The position numbers and the translations under genes were made by a program. From the NCBI GenBank assembly GCA_949383255.1, contig CASJPF010000002.1, positions 90,305 through 154,304 on the forward strand: 64,000 nt of DNA. Direction: 5' to 3'. Under the pieces are notes generated by a model that was not told where the DNA came from, did not search any database, and was given only the letters and a program-made list of their open reading frames with translations. This DNA is from Lachnospiraceae bacterium. Lineage in GTDB: Bacteria; Bacillota; Clostridia; Lachnospirales; Lachnospiraceae. Shown one piece after another: positions 1-8,533 of this stretch (position 1 is the first letter of the stretch; the number at the start of each line of letters is the position of its first letter).

Positions 1-222
1 CGTCTTAACAAAGAGCTTAAAGAAATCTGCTTGTTAGAGCAGGTTTATGTGAAGGCTGAAGACGGAAAACAGACAGTGAAGCAGTATCTTGCTGAAGTTT
101 CCGCAGATAATGACACAGAGATTAAGATTAAGAAATTTGTTCGTTTTGAGACCGGAGAAGGCATCGAGAAGAAAGTGGATGATTTTGCGGCTGAGGTTGC
201 GGCACAAGCTGGAACTTTATAA
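1..222 (+). CDS. tsf: Elongation factor Ts, C-terminal end (cut by window edge)
   Basis: The reading frame is open from base 1 and ends with TAA at 220-222. It matches the C-terminal region of EF-Ts, including the family-typical tail [15 protein letters not shown] followed by [12 protein letters not shown]-Ts is the cytoplasmic nucleotide exchange factor that recycles EF-Tu-GDP. Only about 73 residues are present because the gene starts upstream of the window, presumably after rpsB. A strong intrinsic terminator follows 60 bases later, so the transcription unit ends here. Confidence 0.93.
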   Translation, partial: RLNKELKEICLLEQVYVKAEDGKQTVKQYLAEVSADNDTEIKIKKFVRFETGEGIEKKVDDFAAEVAAQAGTL

Positions 223-284
223 GGATTCCATAAATTGATCTGTCGCTATGAAAATTGATTCATGTTTATTATGAGTTGAGCAGC

Positions 285-320
285 GAGTAGGGAAGAGAGA
301 CTTCCCTACTCTATTTTTTA
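285..320 (+). terminator. Intrinsic terminator of tsf
   Basis: A perfect 11-bp inverted repeat (gagtagggaag at 285-295, cttccctactc at 301-311) with a 5-base loop is followed by a run of T at 314-319. It lies just downstream of the tsf stop codon. Confidence 0.85.
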
Positions 321-413
321 TGCACAGACCTGTGTAGAGGAAATATGCCACTAACGTGGCGCACAGGTCGCGCAGCAAGTAGAGGAAAAATTTTTCTGCT
401 ACTCAATTGCGCA
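321..413 (+). repeat. Structured intergenic repeat, copy 1
   Basis: About 90 bases that recur, with substitutions, at 25245-25331. The shared core is tgccactaacgtggcgc. Copy 1 folds as an outer stem (gacctgtg 327-334 with cacaggtc 362-369), an inner hairpin (gccac 347-351, gtggc 356-360, loop taac), and a second imperfect hairpin over 379-403. A related hairpin is seen again at 464-488 (agtagggaag with cttccttact). Both copies lie downstream of the last gene of a plus-strand operon. I take it for a dispersed REP- or MITE-like element; its function is unknown. Confidence 0.75.
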
Positions 414-505
414 CAAGCATCCAGATGAAATATGCCAGCAAGCTGATGGAGGTCCAACGCATAAGTAGGGAAGCCTTTCTTCCTTACTCAATTTGTGATG
501 TAGCA

Positions 506-1363
506 TTACAAAAGTTTAGGCATAATTGCTTCGGCAGCTGCCGAGCGTGCCTTGGCATAAACTTCAGGGTTGCGTTTGCAAAAGACATAATATAGGCATT
601 CTATAATAAAAAGTTGTCCCAACTTTGCTGCCACAGAGCCAGATTGCAACGGGCTTTCATTGTAGCCGCACAGTAATACAACATCTGCATATTTTGTGGC
701 GCGTGAATTGGGAAAGTGTGTGATTAATATTACAGATACTTGGCGTTCTTTTGCAATGCGCATAATATCCTCCATATCTTTTGTGGAACCAGAATAGGAG
801 AAAAACAGAATGACATCTTTGTGGGTGGCTAGCGAAATATTCATGACTTGCATATGCGAGTCCTCAATATGGACAAAACGGGAAGTTGCAGTGGAGAAAC
901 GTGCCCATGCCTCCATTGCCATAACCATACTGCCACCCTGTCCAAAACAAAAGACTCTATCAGCAGCAGAGATAAAATCTACAGCCCTGGAAATCTCAGT
1001 TTCGTCCAATAAATCCATAGTTTCATTTAATGAAAGAACACTGGAAGCATAAAGTTTATGAAAAATACTTCCAAGAGTGTCCTCCGAAGTGATTGTGTCA
1101 GGGGTGTCTGATGGGTCGCCAATATCTGTTACATAGGCAGCCTTGGCAAGTGCTAGTTTCAGGTTATTGTAGCCTGACAGTCCAAGGCTCCGGCAGAAGC
1201 GTGTGATGGAAGCTTCTGACACGCCGCTGCTTTCCGCAAGGGTTGAAATAGACATATATTGGGAATCGTGAGTATTGGCAAGAATGTAGTCAGCCAGTTT
1301 CCGGCTAGAACGTGTAAGTGAATGATATTGCTCCGTGATTAGTTCCAGAATGTTTCCTGCCAA
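506..1363 (-). CDS. RpiR/MurR-family transcriptional regulator of the amino-sugar cluster
   Basis: A 285-residue protein with an N-terminal RpiR helix-turn-helix (roughly residues 35-75; the stretch SISTLAESSGVSEASITRFC is typical) and a C-terminal SIS sugar-phosphate-binding domain (about 125-260, containing FCFGQGGS). Members of this family sense sugar phosphates such as GlcNAc-6-P or ManNAc-6-P. The start is a TTG at 1361-1363, chosen because an AAAGGAG site lies 7 bases upstream and the frame fits the family start. It is the last gene of the minus-strand nagB-nagA-nanK-rpiR operon, 15 bases after the kinase. It probably controls the divergent operons through the 4295-4741 region; that is inference. 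Confidence 0.88.
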   Translation of the reverse strand: MAGNILELITEQYHSLTRSSRKLADYILANTHDSQYMSISTLAESSGVSEASITRFCRSLGLSGYNNLKLALAKAAYVTDIGDPSDTPDTITSEDTLGSIFHKLYASSVLSLNETMDLLDETEISRAVDFISAADRVFCFGQGGSMVMAMEAWARFSTATSRFVHIEDSHMQVMNISLATHKDVILFFSYSGSTKDMEDIMRIAKERQVSVILITHFPNSRATKYADVVLLCGYNESPLQSGSVAAKLGQLFIIECLYYVFCKRNPEVYAKARSAAAEAIMPKLL

Positions 1364-1378
1364 ACGATCATCTCCTTT

Positions 1379-2257
1379 CTAAAGTCCAAGTACAGCGGCG
1401 CCCAGCATTCCAGCGCAGTTGCCCAGCGCTGCTTTTTCCAGTTTCACCTGTCGAAAACTCGACATGATATTGGGATACAACAGTTTGCGAAGTTGTTCTA
1501 TAACATAAGGCTGCTCCATAATACCGCCGCCAAGAATCACGCCTTCGGGATTTAACATATGGATAATCGTAGTCAGTCCATATATAATCTCCAAAATCCA
1601 GCGGTCAACAAGTTCTTTGATGCCAGGTTCCTCTAAGCGTTCAAAGATTTTGCGTCCGTTTATTAGAGTAGCGTCAAACTGTTGTGCGTTTTTAACCAGT
1701 GCTGTGGTAGAAGCGTATTTCTCGTAACAGCCAGAAAACATATCTTCTTCAATCTTGCGCGCTTCAGGGTGTGTGACAATCGCTCCAAATTCCCCGGCTG
1801 AATAACTACTGCCAGAGTATAGTTTTCCACCAGAAAAGATTGCGCCACCTACCCCTGTGCCATAAGTTAAACAGACAAAATTGCTGTAATTTTGCCCAGC
1901 TCCAAAAATAGACTCCCCAATTGCAGCTGCATTCACATCATTTTCTACTGCGACAGGGACACAAAACTCCCGTTCCATTATTTCTTTTAATTTTGTGCCT
2001 GTGTAGTCTGGAATATTCTCGTTTGCATAGATAATTTGTCCGCGTATAGGATCTACTTGTCCAGCGGTGCTGATTCCAATACGCTCAAACGAAGTGCACT
2101 GTCGGTATGCGGCAATAATTTCCTTTGCGCGGGCTGTCACATGAGCACCTCCAAGACTGGCTTCTGTCGGAGTTTCTTTGATGTCTGTTAATACTCCATC
2201 AAGATATAGACCTGATTTGATTGCGGTGCCACCAATATCAAGAACCATAGTAGTCAT
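1379..2257 (-). CDS. nanK: ROK-family kinase, probable N-acetylmannosamine kinase
   Basis: A 292-residue ROK-fold sugar kinase. The N-terminus has the ATP-binding signature DIGGTAIKSG, followed by ENDVNAAAIGE and YGTGVGGA, where the catalytic Asp of the ND motif sits. In this cluster it most plausibly phosphorylates ManNAc made by NanA to give ManNAc-6-P for NanE. The usual ROK zinc motif (GH...CxCGxxGCxE) is degraded: only GCYEKYAS remains and the His is replaced (GEFGAIVTH), so it probably binds no zinc, as I recall for some Gram-positive NanK proteins. A good ribosome site (AAGGAGG) precedes the ATG. A glucokinase or GlcNAc kinase role cannot be excluded from sequence alone. Confidence 0.82.
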   Translation of the reverse strand: MTTMVLDIGGTAIKSGLYLDGVLTDIKETPTEASLGGAHVTARAKEIIAAYRQCTSFERIGISTAGQVDPIRGQIIYANENIPDYTGTKLKEIMEREFCVPVAVENDVNAAAIGESIFGAGQNYSNFVCLTYGTGVGGAIFSGGKLYSGSSYSAGEFGAIVTHPEARKIEEDMFSGCYEKYASTTALVKNAQQFDATLINGRKIFERLEEPGIKELVDRWILEIIYGLTTIIHMLNPEGVILGGGIMEQPYVIEQLRKLLYPNIMSSFRQVKLEKAALGNCAGMLGAAVLGL

Positions 2258-2349
2258 AGCACGTTTCCTCCTTGTTGTTCAACATAGACTTTCGGAGTCT
2301 CTTTCTGGGCGATTTAATTTAGGAACTGTAAAAATATTCTTAGGCAGTA

Positions 2350-3498
2350 CTATATGAGCGAAGCACGGTGAAATACCATTTTTAATGCGAGGTTGTCATC
2401 TAAAATCACAATGTTTGCGTATTTGCCCGGAGTCAAACTTCCATAATGTTCATAGATTCCAACTGCCTTTGCTGGATTGATAGCAGCACATTTGACTGCG
2501 CTTGTAATGGGGATACCCATATCATGAACAGCAGTGCGCACACAATCCATAAGATTTGTGACAGAGCCAGCGATAGTGCCGTCCTCAAGAACAGCTAGAT
2601 TTCCTTTAACAGTGACATTTTGCCCTCCTAGATCATACTGTCCGTCGGCAAGACCTGCCGCACGCATACTGTCGCTAATAAGAATGATTCTATCATCACC
2701 AAAAATTTTAAAGGTGGTTCGCACCACGGCAGGATGAATGTGGATTCCATCGCAGATTAGTTCTGCCATGCAATGATTGTCATCGGCGGCTGCGCCAATT
2801 GGACCCGGAGCACGGTGACTGAAAGGCGGCATGGCATTGTATGTGTGGGTCAATTGTGATGCTCCGCACAAAATTGCTTCTTTTGTGGTGTCGTAATCGG
2901 CAGTTGTGTGTGCGATAGAAATATTAACGCGATTACTATTTTCCCGAATAAAATTCATGGCGCCTTCCGTTTCTGGCGCGATTGCTACAGTGCGAAATAT
3001 ATTGTCAGAGATTTCTTGTAAGTGATTGAACATGACAGTGTCAGCCACCGCAATATATTTTCCGTTTTGTGCACCTTTTTTGGCAGCGTTGATAAAAGGA
3101 CCTTCCATGTAAAGACCACAGAAATCGGCTGCATCTTTGTCTTCCATGTCACGAAAGTCTTTTGCAGCACGGCAAATCTGTGTCAATATGTCCTCGGGCA
3201 TCGTCATGGTGGCGGGTGTGATGGAAGTCACACCTTGGCTTAATTCATAGCGCGCAATTGTGCGTAGAGCTTCTACTGTACCATCACAACAGTCACTTCC
3301 CATGCATCCATGAAAGTGGATATCAGTCAGACCGGGAATAACATAGTTTCCAGCGGCATCAATTACAGTTTCTTCGCCGGATACATTGCGATAGTCCTCT
3401 TCCGATACAATTTTTTCACCGCATATATATACGGTTTCGGGAGTAAAAAAGCCGTCTTCATGAAAGACAAGGCCGTTGATGATTTTTTTGAGTGCCAT
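2350..3498 (-). CDS. nagA: N-acetylglucosamine-6-phosphate deacetylase
   Basis: A 382-residue amidohydrolase that removes acetate from GlcNAc-6-P to give glucosamine-6-P. Visible motifs are the metal-binding HFH (residues 61-63), Glu132 in YMEGPF, His197 in AHTTAD, His218 in LTHTYNAM, DGIHIHP near 250, and the catalytic Asp276 in LISDSMRAAG. Length is normal for the family. The ATG has an AAAGGCGG site upstream. It lies between nagB (70 bases upstream) and nanK (92 bases downstream) on the same strand, matching the pathway order. Confidence 0.96.
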   Translation of the reverse strand: MALKKIINGLVFHEDGFFTPETVYICGEKIVSEEDYRNVSGEETVIDAAGNYVIPGLTDIHFHGCMGSDCCDGTVEALRTIARYELSQGVTSITPATMTMPEDILTQICRAAKDFRDMEDKDAADFCGLYMEGPFINAAKKGAQNGKYIAVADTVMFNHLQEISDNIFRTVAIAPETEGAMNFIRENSNRVNISIAHTTADYDTTKEAILCGASQLTHTYNAMPPFSHRAPGPIGAAADDNHCMAELICDGIHIHPAVVRTTFKIFGDDRIILISDSMRAAGLADGQYDLGGQNVTVKGNLAVLEDGTIAGSVTNLMDCVRTAVHDMGIPITSAVKCAAINPAKAVGIYEHYGSLTPGKYANIVILDDNLALKMVFHRASLI

Positions 3499-3568
3499 TA
3501 TTGTCCGCCTTTCTTAGAAATTGTTCATCAATAACTTATGAACAGTTTTTTCCCTAAATTTTAGTGTG

Positions 3569-4294
3569 TTAGCATTTTGAAAGTGCAGCTTCGTCCGCCA
3601 CTAGTGTTACATTGCGGTGTAACTGTAAGATAGAGGCTGGAACCTGTGGTGTAATGGGACCAAAGAATGCAGTTTTTACAATGTCTGCCTTGTCTTCACC
3701 AGATACGATAATAAGAATCCTGTGCGCGGACATAATTGTCTTGATACCCATCGTGTATGCCTGACGCGGAACTTCTGCTTCTGTCTCAAAAAAGCGCGCG
3801 TTCGCTTTAATTGTCTGTTCTGACAAGTCGATGCAGTGCGTCTCTGTGGAGAAAACGTTTCCTGGTTCATTAAAGCCAATATGCCCGTTGTGTCCTAAAC
3901 CTAAAAGTTGGAGATCTGGCTCTCCTACAGCGCGTAGGATTTCATTGTAATTGTGGCATGCAACAGCGCTGTCTGGTTCTGTTCCGTCGGGAAGAAAAGT
4001 TCTGCTTTTGTCAATGTTTACTTTACTAAAAAGGTGCTCGTTCATAAAATAATAATAGCTTTGCGAATTGTCGCGGGTCAATCCTTTGTACTCGTCAAGA
4101 TTGACCGTCATAACTTCTGAGAAGTCGAGATCTCCTTTTTCATACCAATCCACAAGCTGACGGTAAGTGCCTAATGGGGTTGAGCCAGTAGCGAGACCAA
4201 GTACGCAGTTCGGCTTCATAATAATCTGGGCCGAAATAAGGTTCGCAGCCTTGCGGCTCATATCGTTGTAATCTTTTGCTCTGCAGATTTTCAT
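3569..4294 (-). CDS. nagB: Glucosamine-6-phosphate deaminase
   Basis: A 241-residue enzyme that converts glucosamine-6-P to fructose-6-P and ammonia. It shows the phosphate-binding GLATGSTPLGTY (33-44), the catalytic Asp67 in NLDEYKGL, and GLGHNGHIGFNEPG (132-145) with the active-site His138. A perfect AGGAGG lies 7 bases before the ATG. It is the first gene of the minus-strand operon and is read from the promoter at 4361-4389. The family is sometimes allosteric; this short form resembles the Firmicute enzymes. Confidence 0.97.
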   Translation of the reverse strand: MKICRAKDYNDMSRKAANLISAQIIMKPNCVLGLATGSTPLGTYRQLVDWYEKGDLDFSEVMTVNLDEYKGLTRDNSQSYYYFMNEHLFSKVNIDKSRTFLPDGTEPDSAVACHNYNEILRAVGEPDLQLLGLGHNGHIGFNEPGNVFSTETHCIDLSEQTIKANARFFETEAEVPRQAYTMGIKTIMSAHRILIIVSGEDKADIVKTAFFGPITPQVPASILQLHRNVTLVADEAALSKC

Positions 4295-4360
4295 AGTGTA
4301 CCTCCTAAACGAAATCTTTTAATATTTTACTAGAAATGGGGAAATTCCCTTTATAATTTT

Positions 4361-4389
4361 ACTATAACATATTATTTGTATTGTGGCAA
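4361..4389 (-). promoter_or_regulatory. Predicted sigma-A promoter of nagB-nagA-nanK-rpiR
   Basis: On the minus strand, TTGCCA (4389-4384), a 17-base spacer and TATAGT (4366-4361). Transcription would start about 60 bases before the nagB ATG. Confidence 0.65.
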
Positions 4390-4435
4390 TTGATAGAAGA
4401 GAAAAATGTTATAAATTTTCCATAGAAATTATTAA

Positions 4436-4450
4436 TGAAAATAATTTTCA
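4436..4450. promoter_or_regulatory. Candidate RpiR operator palindrome
   Basis: TGAAAATAATTTTCA is a perfect inverted repeat with one central base. RpiR-family proteins typically bind AT-rich dyads of this size with TGA/TCA ends. It lies between the two divergent promoters. The link to the regulator at 506-1363 is inferred from position and form only. Confidence 0.45.
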
Positions 4451-4637
4451 ATAATATATTAAACGGAAACGCGCAGTTTATATGCATTTTTGTTTTATGA
4501 ATCGTAATTAGTTTTCAATGTTTAATGTACCAAATAGAGTGAGAAATTTGAATTAAAAAGTTTTGAGAATAAAAAAGATACAAAAGTGGTATAAATTTTC
4601 AAAATTTTAAAAAATTAAAAATATTTTCAAAAATGTA

Positions 4638-4666
4638 TTGACAAAAATACAAGACAAAAGTACAAT
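4638..4666 (+). promoter_or_regulatory. Predicted sigma-A promoter of the sugar ABC/nan operon
   Basis: TTGACA at 4638-4643, a 17-base spacer and TACAAT at 4661-4666. A TATAAATTTTC repeat ends 38 bases upstream of the -35 box. The start of transcription would be about 70 bases before the binding-protein ATG. Confidence 0.75.
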
Positions 4667-4741
4667 AAAGTCATAATTAACAAAAACCTAATTCAAGGTT
4701 GTATTTTTTTAAACATTTTTTCCAAAAAAGGAGGGCTTATT

Positions 4742-6127
4742 ATGAAGAAGCGTAAACTTATGGCACTGGCATTGAGCTGCGTTATGGTATGTTCTATGAC
4801 TGCATGTGGCGGTAAAGACACAGGATCAGATCAATCTGCATCTACTTCGACACCTGCACCCGCGCCTGCTGAGAAGGAGGAAGCACCTGCTGAAAAAGCG
4901 AGTACCACTGAAAACACAGACAGCCAGACCCCAACAGGGAGTACGCAGGCAGCGGACATTACTCTGTGGACCTATCCAATTGGAAGCTGGGGAGATTCCG
5001 CTACTGTTGATGGTTTGATTGCAAACTTTAATGCGGTATATCCCGATATTAAAGTCACAGTAGAATATCTGGATTACACAAATGGTGATGATCAGATCAA
5101 TACAGCAATTGAAGGAAAACAGGCGCCAGACCTTGTAATGGAAGGACCAGAGCGTCTGGTGGCAAACTGGGGAGCAAAAGGTCTGATGGTTGATCTTGGA
5201 GACCTTTGGACAGATGATGCGAAATCTTTGATTTATGATTCTGTGCAGAATGCTTGTAAGAGCAATGATGGCGTATTTTATGAGTATCCGCTGTGTATGA
5301 CTGCACATACTATGGCAATCAACAGAGATATTTTTGAGGCAGCAGATGCACTTCAGTATCTTGATGAAGAGACTGGCACATGGACAACAGAAAATTTCCA
5401 GAAGGCAGTTCAGGCGGTATATGACTATGGTCAGACCAATGTAGGTGCAGTGTACTGTAGCGGACAGGGCGGTGATCAAGGAACACGTGCCTTGATAAAT
5501 AATTTATATGGTGGAACCTTTACCAATCCAGAACATACAGAGTACACAGCAAACAGTGCTGAGAATATTAAGGCGCTTGAGTTGTTAAAGAGCATGGACG
5601 GCATTAATTTTGATGCATCAATAGCAGGTGGTGACGAAATTAACATGTTCTGTAATGGTACTTTTGCAATGGCATTCTGCTGGAATGTATCACAGGAGAA
5701 GAACAATCTTGAAAACATTAGTTTTGATGCCTTACCTATGGCTTTCCCTTCAGAAGATGGTATCCCACAACTTTGCGGTGGTATTTGGGGCTTTGGTATT
5801 TTTGACAACGGCGATCCTGCTAAAATCGAGGCAGCAAAAACATTTATTGATTTTATGGCAAATGATGAGAAACAGGTTGTTGAGAGCGTGAAGGCTTCCA
5901 ACTATTGGCCAGTAAAAGACCTTGGAAATATCTATGATGGCGATGCACTTATGACAGAGTACTCAAAATTTGTTGAGTATATGGGTGACTATTATCAGGT
6001 AGTAGGTGGATGGGCAGAAGCCCGCACAGCATGGTGGAATATGCTGCAGCAGGTTGGCTCAGGAACAGATGTAGCAACAGCAGTTGAGGAGTTTGTGACA
6101 ACAGCAAATACAGCAGCGGCACAATAA
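4742..6127 (+). CDS. Sugar ABC transporter, substrate-binding lipoprotein (probable sialic acid)
   Basis: A 461-residue family 1 extracellular solute-binding protein. The N-terminus is a lipoprotein signal (basic start, hydrophobic core, lipobox SMTAC with Cys22), then a low-complexity Ala/Pro/Glu/Ser/Thr linker to about residue 70, then the binding domain starting at DITLWTYPIG. It is anchored outside the membrane and hands substrate to the two permeases that follow. Specificity for N-acetylneuraminate or a related sialic acid is inferred from nanA and nanE in the same operon. AAAAGGAGG precedes the ATG. Confidence 0.85.
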   Translation: MKKRKLMALALSCVMVCSMTACGGKDTGSDQSASTSTPAPAPAEKEEAPAEKASTTENTDSQTPTGSTQAADITLWTYPIGSWGDSATVDGLIANFNAVYPDIKVTVEYLDYTNGDDQINTAIEGKQAPDLVMEGPERLVANWGAKGLMVDLGDLWTDDAKSLIYDSVQNACKSNDGVFYEYPLCMTAHTMAINRDIFEAADALQYLDEETGTWTTENFQKAVQAVYDYGQTNVGAVYCSGQGGDQGTRALINNLYGGTFTNPEHTEYTANSAENIKALELLKSMDGINFDASIAGGDEINMFCNGTFAMAFCWNVSQEKNNLENISFDALPMAFPSEDGIPQLCGGIWGFGIFDNGDPAKIEAAKTFIDFMANDEKQVVESVKASNYWPVKDLGNIYDGDALMTEYSKFVEYMGDYYQVVGGWAEARTAWWNMLQQVGSGTDVATAVEEFVTTANTAAAQ

Positions 6128-6207
6128 ATAAATGATGCAGTCAGTGTTGCGCCCCTTCCCAGAGAGATGTGGGAGGGGCGCTTCCTAATAAGAAAGGAGG
6201 AATCCTT

Positions 6208-7104
6208 ATGTCAAAAAATAACAGCATGAGTAAGGCGTTGGTACGCAGAGAGACAATTGCTGGATATGCATTTATGCTGCCAAGTCTAATATTCTTTCTT
6301 GGATTTGTTATTTATCCTATGGTGCAATGTGTGTTTACAAGTTTCTTTGATGCGACCATGAACCGTGAGGATATTTTTATTGGGCTTGCGAATTATAAGG
6401 AGTTGTTTCAGGATAAGGTATTTTTGGGCGCGCTGAAAAATACAGTGATAATCGTGGTGGTTTCCGTGCCGGTAACATGTATCTTTTCTCTATGGGTAAG
6501 TTCCGTTATTTATGATTTGGCTGGTCCTGCTTGTTCCGCGTTTCGCTGTATCTTTTATCTTCCGGTTGTAACTGGTTCCGTTGCAGTTGCAGTGGTATGG
6601 AAGTGGATGTTCAACAATTATTATGGTATTTTTAACTATATTGGCACAAATACCGGACTGATTGAGAAGAACATTAACTGGCTGGGTGATGAAAAATTTG
6701 CGCTGGGGTGTATTATACTAATTTTGTTGACAACTTCTGTAGGACAGCCAATTGTATTGTATGTATCTGCACTGAACAATGTGGACCAGTCGCTTGTGGA
6801 GGCGGCAGAGGTTGACGGTGCAACAAAATTTCAGTGTTTCTGGAAGATTAAGTGGTCGCAGATTATGCCTACAACGTTGTATATTCTTGTTATTACAACA
6901 ATTAATAGTTTCCAGTGCTTTGCGCTGATACAGTTGTTGACAAGTGGTGGTCCCAATCATAGTACAGACACAATTATGTATTATATTTACTATAATGCAT
7001 TTAAATTGTATCGTTATGGATATGGAAATGCAATGGGCGTTGTTCTTGCAATTATTATAGCGCTGTTGTCCGCAGTGCAGTTTAAGATGGCAGAGAGTAA
7101 GTAG
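6208..7104 (+). CDS. Sugar ABC transporter permease (MalF/UgpA type)
   Basis: A 298-residue membrane protein with about six hydrophobic helices and the binding-protein-dependent transport loop EAAEVDGATKFQCFWKI (residues around 197-213) that docks with the ATPase. The start at 6208 is set by AAAGGAGG at 6193-6200, 7 bases upstream; an in-frame earlier start lacks such a site. It pairs with the next gene to form the channel. No ATPase gene is present in the operon, so a shared MsmX-like ATPase elsewhere is likely. Confidence 0.9.
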   Translation: MSKNNSMSKALVRRETIAGYAFMLPSLIFFLGFVIYPMVQCVFTSFFDATMNREDIFIGLANYKELFQDKVFLGALKNTVIIVVVSVPVTCIFSLWVSSVIYDLAGPACSAFRCIFYLPVVTGSVAVAVVWKWMFNNYYGIFNYIGTNTGLIEKNINWLGDEKFALGCIILILLTTSVGQPIVLYVSALNNVDQSLVEAAEVDGATKFQCFWKIKWSQIMPTTLYILVITTINSFQCFALIQLLTSGGPNHSTDTIMYYIYYNAFKLYRYGYGNAMGVVLAIIIALLSAVQFKMAESK

Positions 7105-7121
7105 GAAAGGGGGAAATAAAT

Positions 7122-8027
7122 ATGAAACAGAGACAGTTTAACCGTTCAACCTGTTACAAAATTGTATCAGTTATTATTATCGCAATTTTGGCATTTACAT
7201 TTGCATTCCCGCTTTACTGGATTATTATTGGCTCTTTTAAGACGCCCGCTGCAATCAATGCGACGACACCACAGTGGTGGCCGCAGGAATGGGTTCTTGA
7301 CAATTATAGAAAGCTTTTTAGCAGACAGGTTGCAGCGCTCTGGGAGATTCACATTCCATTTACCAGTATTAGTCTTATGGGGCCGGAAGTGCCTGCGGCA
7401 ATTCGCTGGCTGTTAAACACGGTGTTTATGGCAGTTGCGGCAATGTTGTTGACCTGTACCACCGCAGCTATGGCGGGATATGCGCTTGCAAAAAAACGCT
7501 TTGTTGGACGCACATTGGTCTTTTCGTTGATTGTATGTGCAATGGCGTTGCCAAAGCAAGTTATCTTGGTTCCTTTGCTGCGAGAGATGGCTTCATTAGA
7601 ATTGTACAACACAATATGGGCAGTTATTTTCCCGATTGTTGGCTGGCCGTTTGGTGTGTTTTTAATGAAACAGTTTTCGGAAGGGATTCCGGGGGAGATG
7701 ATGGAGGCTGCCAAGATAGACGGCGCGGGAGAGTGGAAGACATTTTACACAATTGCACTTCCTCTGATTAAACCCGGTATTGGTGCGTTGGCAATTTTTA
7801 CCTTTATTAATTCGTGGAATGATTATTTTATGCAGTTAATTATGCTGACGAGTACAAAGAACTTGACCATATCACTTGGTATTGCAAAGCTGCAGGCGGA
7901 GAATGCAACAGATTTTGGTTTGATTATGGCAGGTGCATCGCTGGCGGCAATTCCTATTATTATAATTTTCCTTATTTTCCAGAAGTATTTTACAAAGGGA
8001 ATTACAATGGGTGCAGTCAAGGGATAG
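7122..8027 (+). CDS. Sugar ABC transporter permease (MalG/UgpE type)
   Basis: A 301-residue inner-membrane permease with an N-terminal signal-anchor helix, further hydrophobic segments and the EAA loop MMEAAKIDGAGEWKTFYTI near residues 193-211. It forms a heterodimer with the preceding permease. It begins 17 bases after it with an AAAGGGGG ribosome site. The C-terminal end KYFTKGITMGAVKG is typical of carbohydrate permeases of the MalG group. Confidence 0.92.
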   Translation: MKQRQFNRSTCYKIVSVIIIAILAFTFAFPLYWIIIGSFKTPAAINATTPQWWPQEWVLDNYRKLFSRQVAALWEIHIPFTSISLMGPEVPAAIRWLLNTVFMAVAAMLLTCTTAAMAGYALAKKRFVGRTLVFSLIVCAMALPKQVILVPLLREMASLELYNTIWAVIFPIVGWPFGVFLMKQFSEGIPGEMMEAAKIDGAGEWKTFYTIALPLIKPGIGALAIFTFINSWNDYFMQLIMLTSTKNLTISLGIAKLQAENATDFGLIMAGASLAAIPIIIIFLIFQKYFTKGITMGAVKG

Positions 8028-8041
8028 TGAGGAGGTCCAAT

Positions 8042-8494
8042 ATGATTTATACAGAGATAGCCAATATTGAGCACTATTATGGTCTGGGTAAATATTTGGA
8101 TAAAGCGGTTTCGTATCTAAGTAGTCACCCTCTAGACAATGTGCAGGCAGGACATTATGAAATTGATGGGAATATGGTGTATATGAATGTGTTTGACTAT
8201 GAGACAATTCTTGAGGAGGGCGCATTTTTTGAGGCACATAAAAAGTATGCGGACATTCATATGACAATTACTGGAGAGGAGATTGTCGGTGTGTCAGATA
8301 TGTCCAAAGTGTCAGTAAAGACTTTTGATGAAGAGAAGGACCTTCTTGAAGTGGAAGGACCAGTCGAACATTATATAAAATTGATACCGGGAAAGGCATT
8401 GATTACACTACCAGAAGATGCGCACAAGGTTAAGCTGGCAGCGAAGAACCCTTCCACAGTGAAAAAGGCAGTGATAAAAGTGTACATAGGCTGA
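8042..8494 (+). CDS. nanQ: YhcH/YjgK/YiaL family protein, probable N-acetylneuraminate anomerase
   Basis: A 150-residue cupin-like protein of the YhcH/TabA family. Conserved features visible are KYADIHMTITGEE (with the metal-site His) and the closing HKVKLAA region. In Enterobacteria YhcH (NanQ) speeds opening of the sialic-acid ring so that NanA can act, and its place directly before nanA supports the same job here. The start is at 8042 because GGAGG lies 6 bases upstream; an in-frame upstream codon at 8027 overlaps the permease stop and has no site. Confidence 0.82.
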   Translation: MIYTEIANIEHYYGLGKYLDKAVSYLSSHPLDNVQAGHYEIDGNMVYMNVFDYETILEEGAFFEAHKKYADIHMTITGEEIVGVSDMSKVSVKTFDEEKDLLEVEGPVEHYIKLIPGKALITLPEDAHKVKLAAKNPSTVKKAVIKVYIG

Positions 8495-8533
8495 AAATAA
8501 GGAGTGCGCCAAAGCGCACAGAAAGGGGCAGAT

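Larger units (their letters stand above)
4295..4741. other. Divergent control region between nagB and the sialic-acid importer operon
   Basis: A very AT-rich 447-bp non-coding region. It holds one promoter for each direction (listed separately), a perfect 7-1-7 palindrome TGAAAATAATTTTCA at 4436-4450, and an 11-base direct repeat TATAAATTTTC at 4410-4420 and 4590-4600. One repeat sits just upstream of each promoter. A 5-1-5 palindrome GGGAAATTCCC (4339-4349) lies in the nagB leader. No ORF is convincing here. Confidence 0.7.

Noticed and set aside
285..488. CRISPR-like appearance of repeated gagtaggga hairpins
   Set aside because: Only three imperfect inverted units with no regular spacers; better explained as terminator and dispersed repeat.
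407..595. 62-codon plus-strand ORF after the first repeat
   Set aside because: It runs through the repeat hairpins and into the complement of the RpiR gene.
4826..5479. 217-codon minus-strand ORF opposite the binding-protein gene
   Set aside because: Shadow ORF; composition is Cys/Ile-rich and no ribosome site is present.
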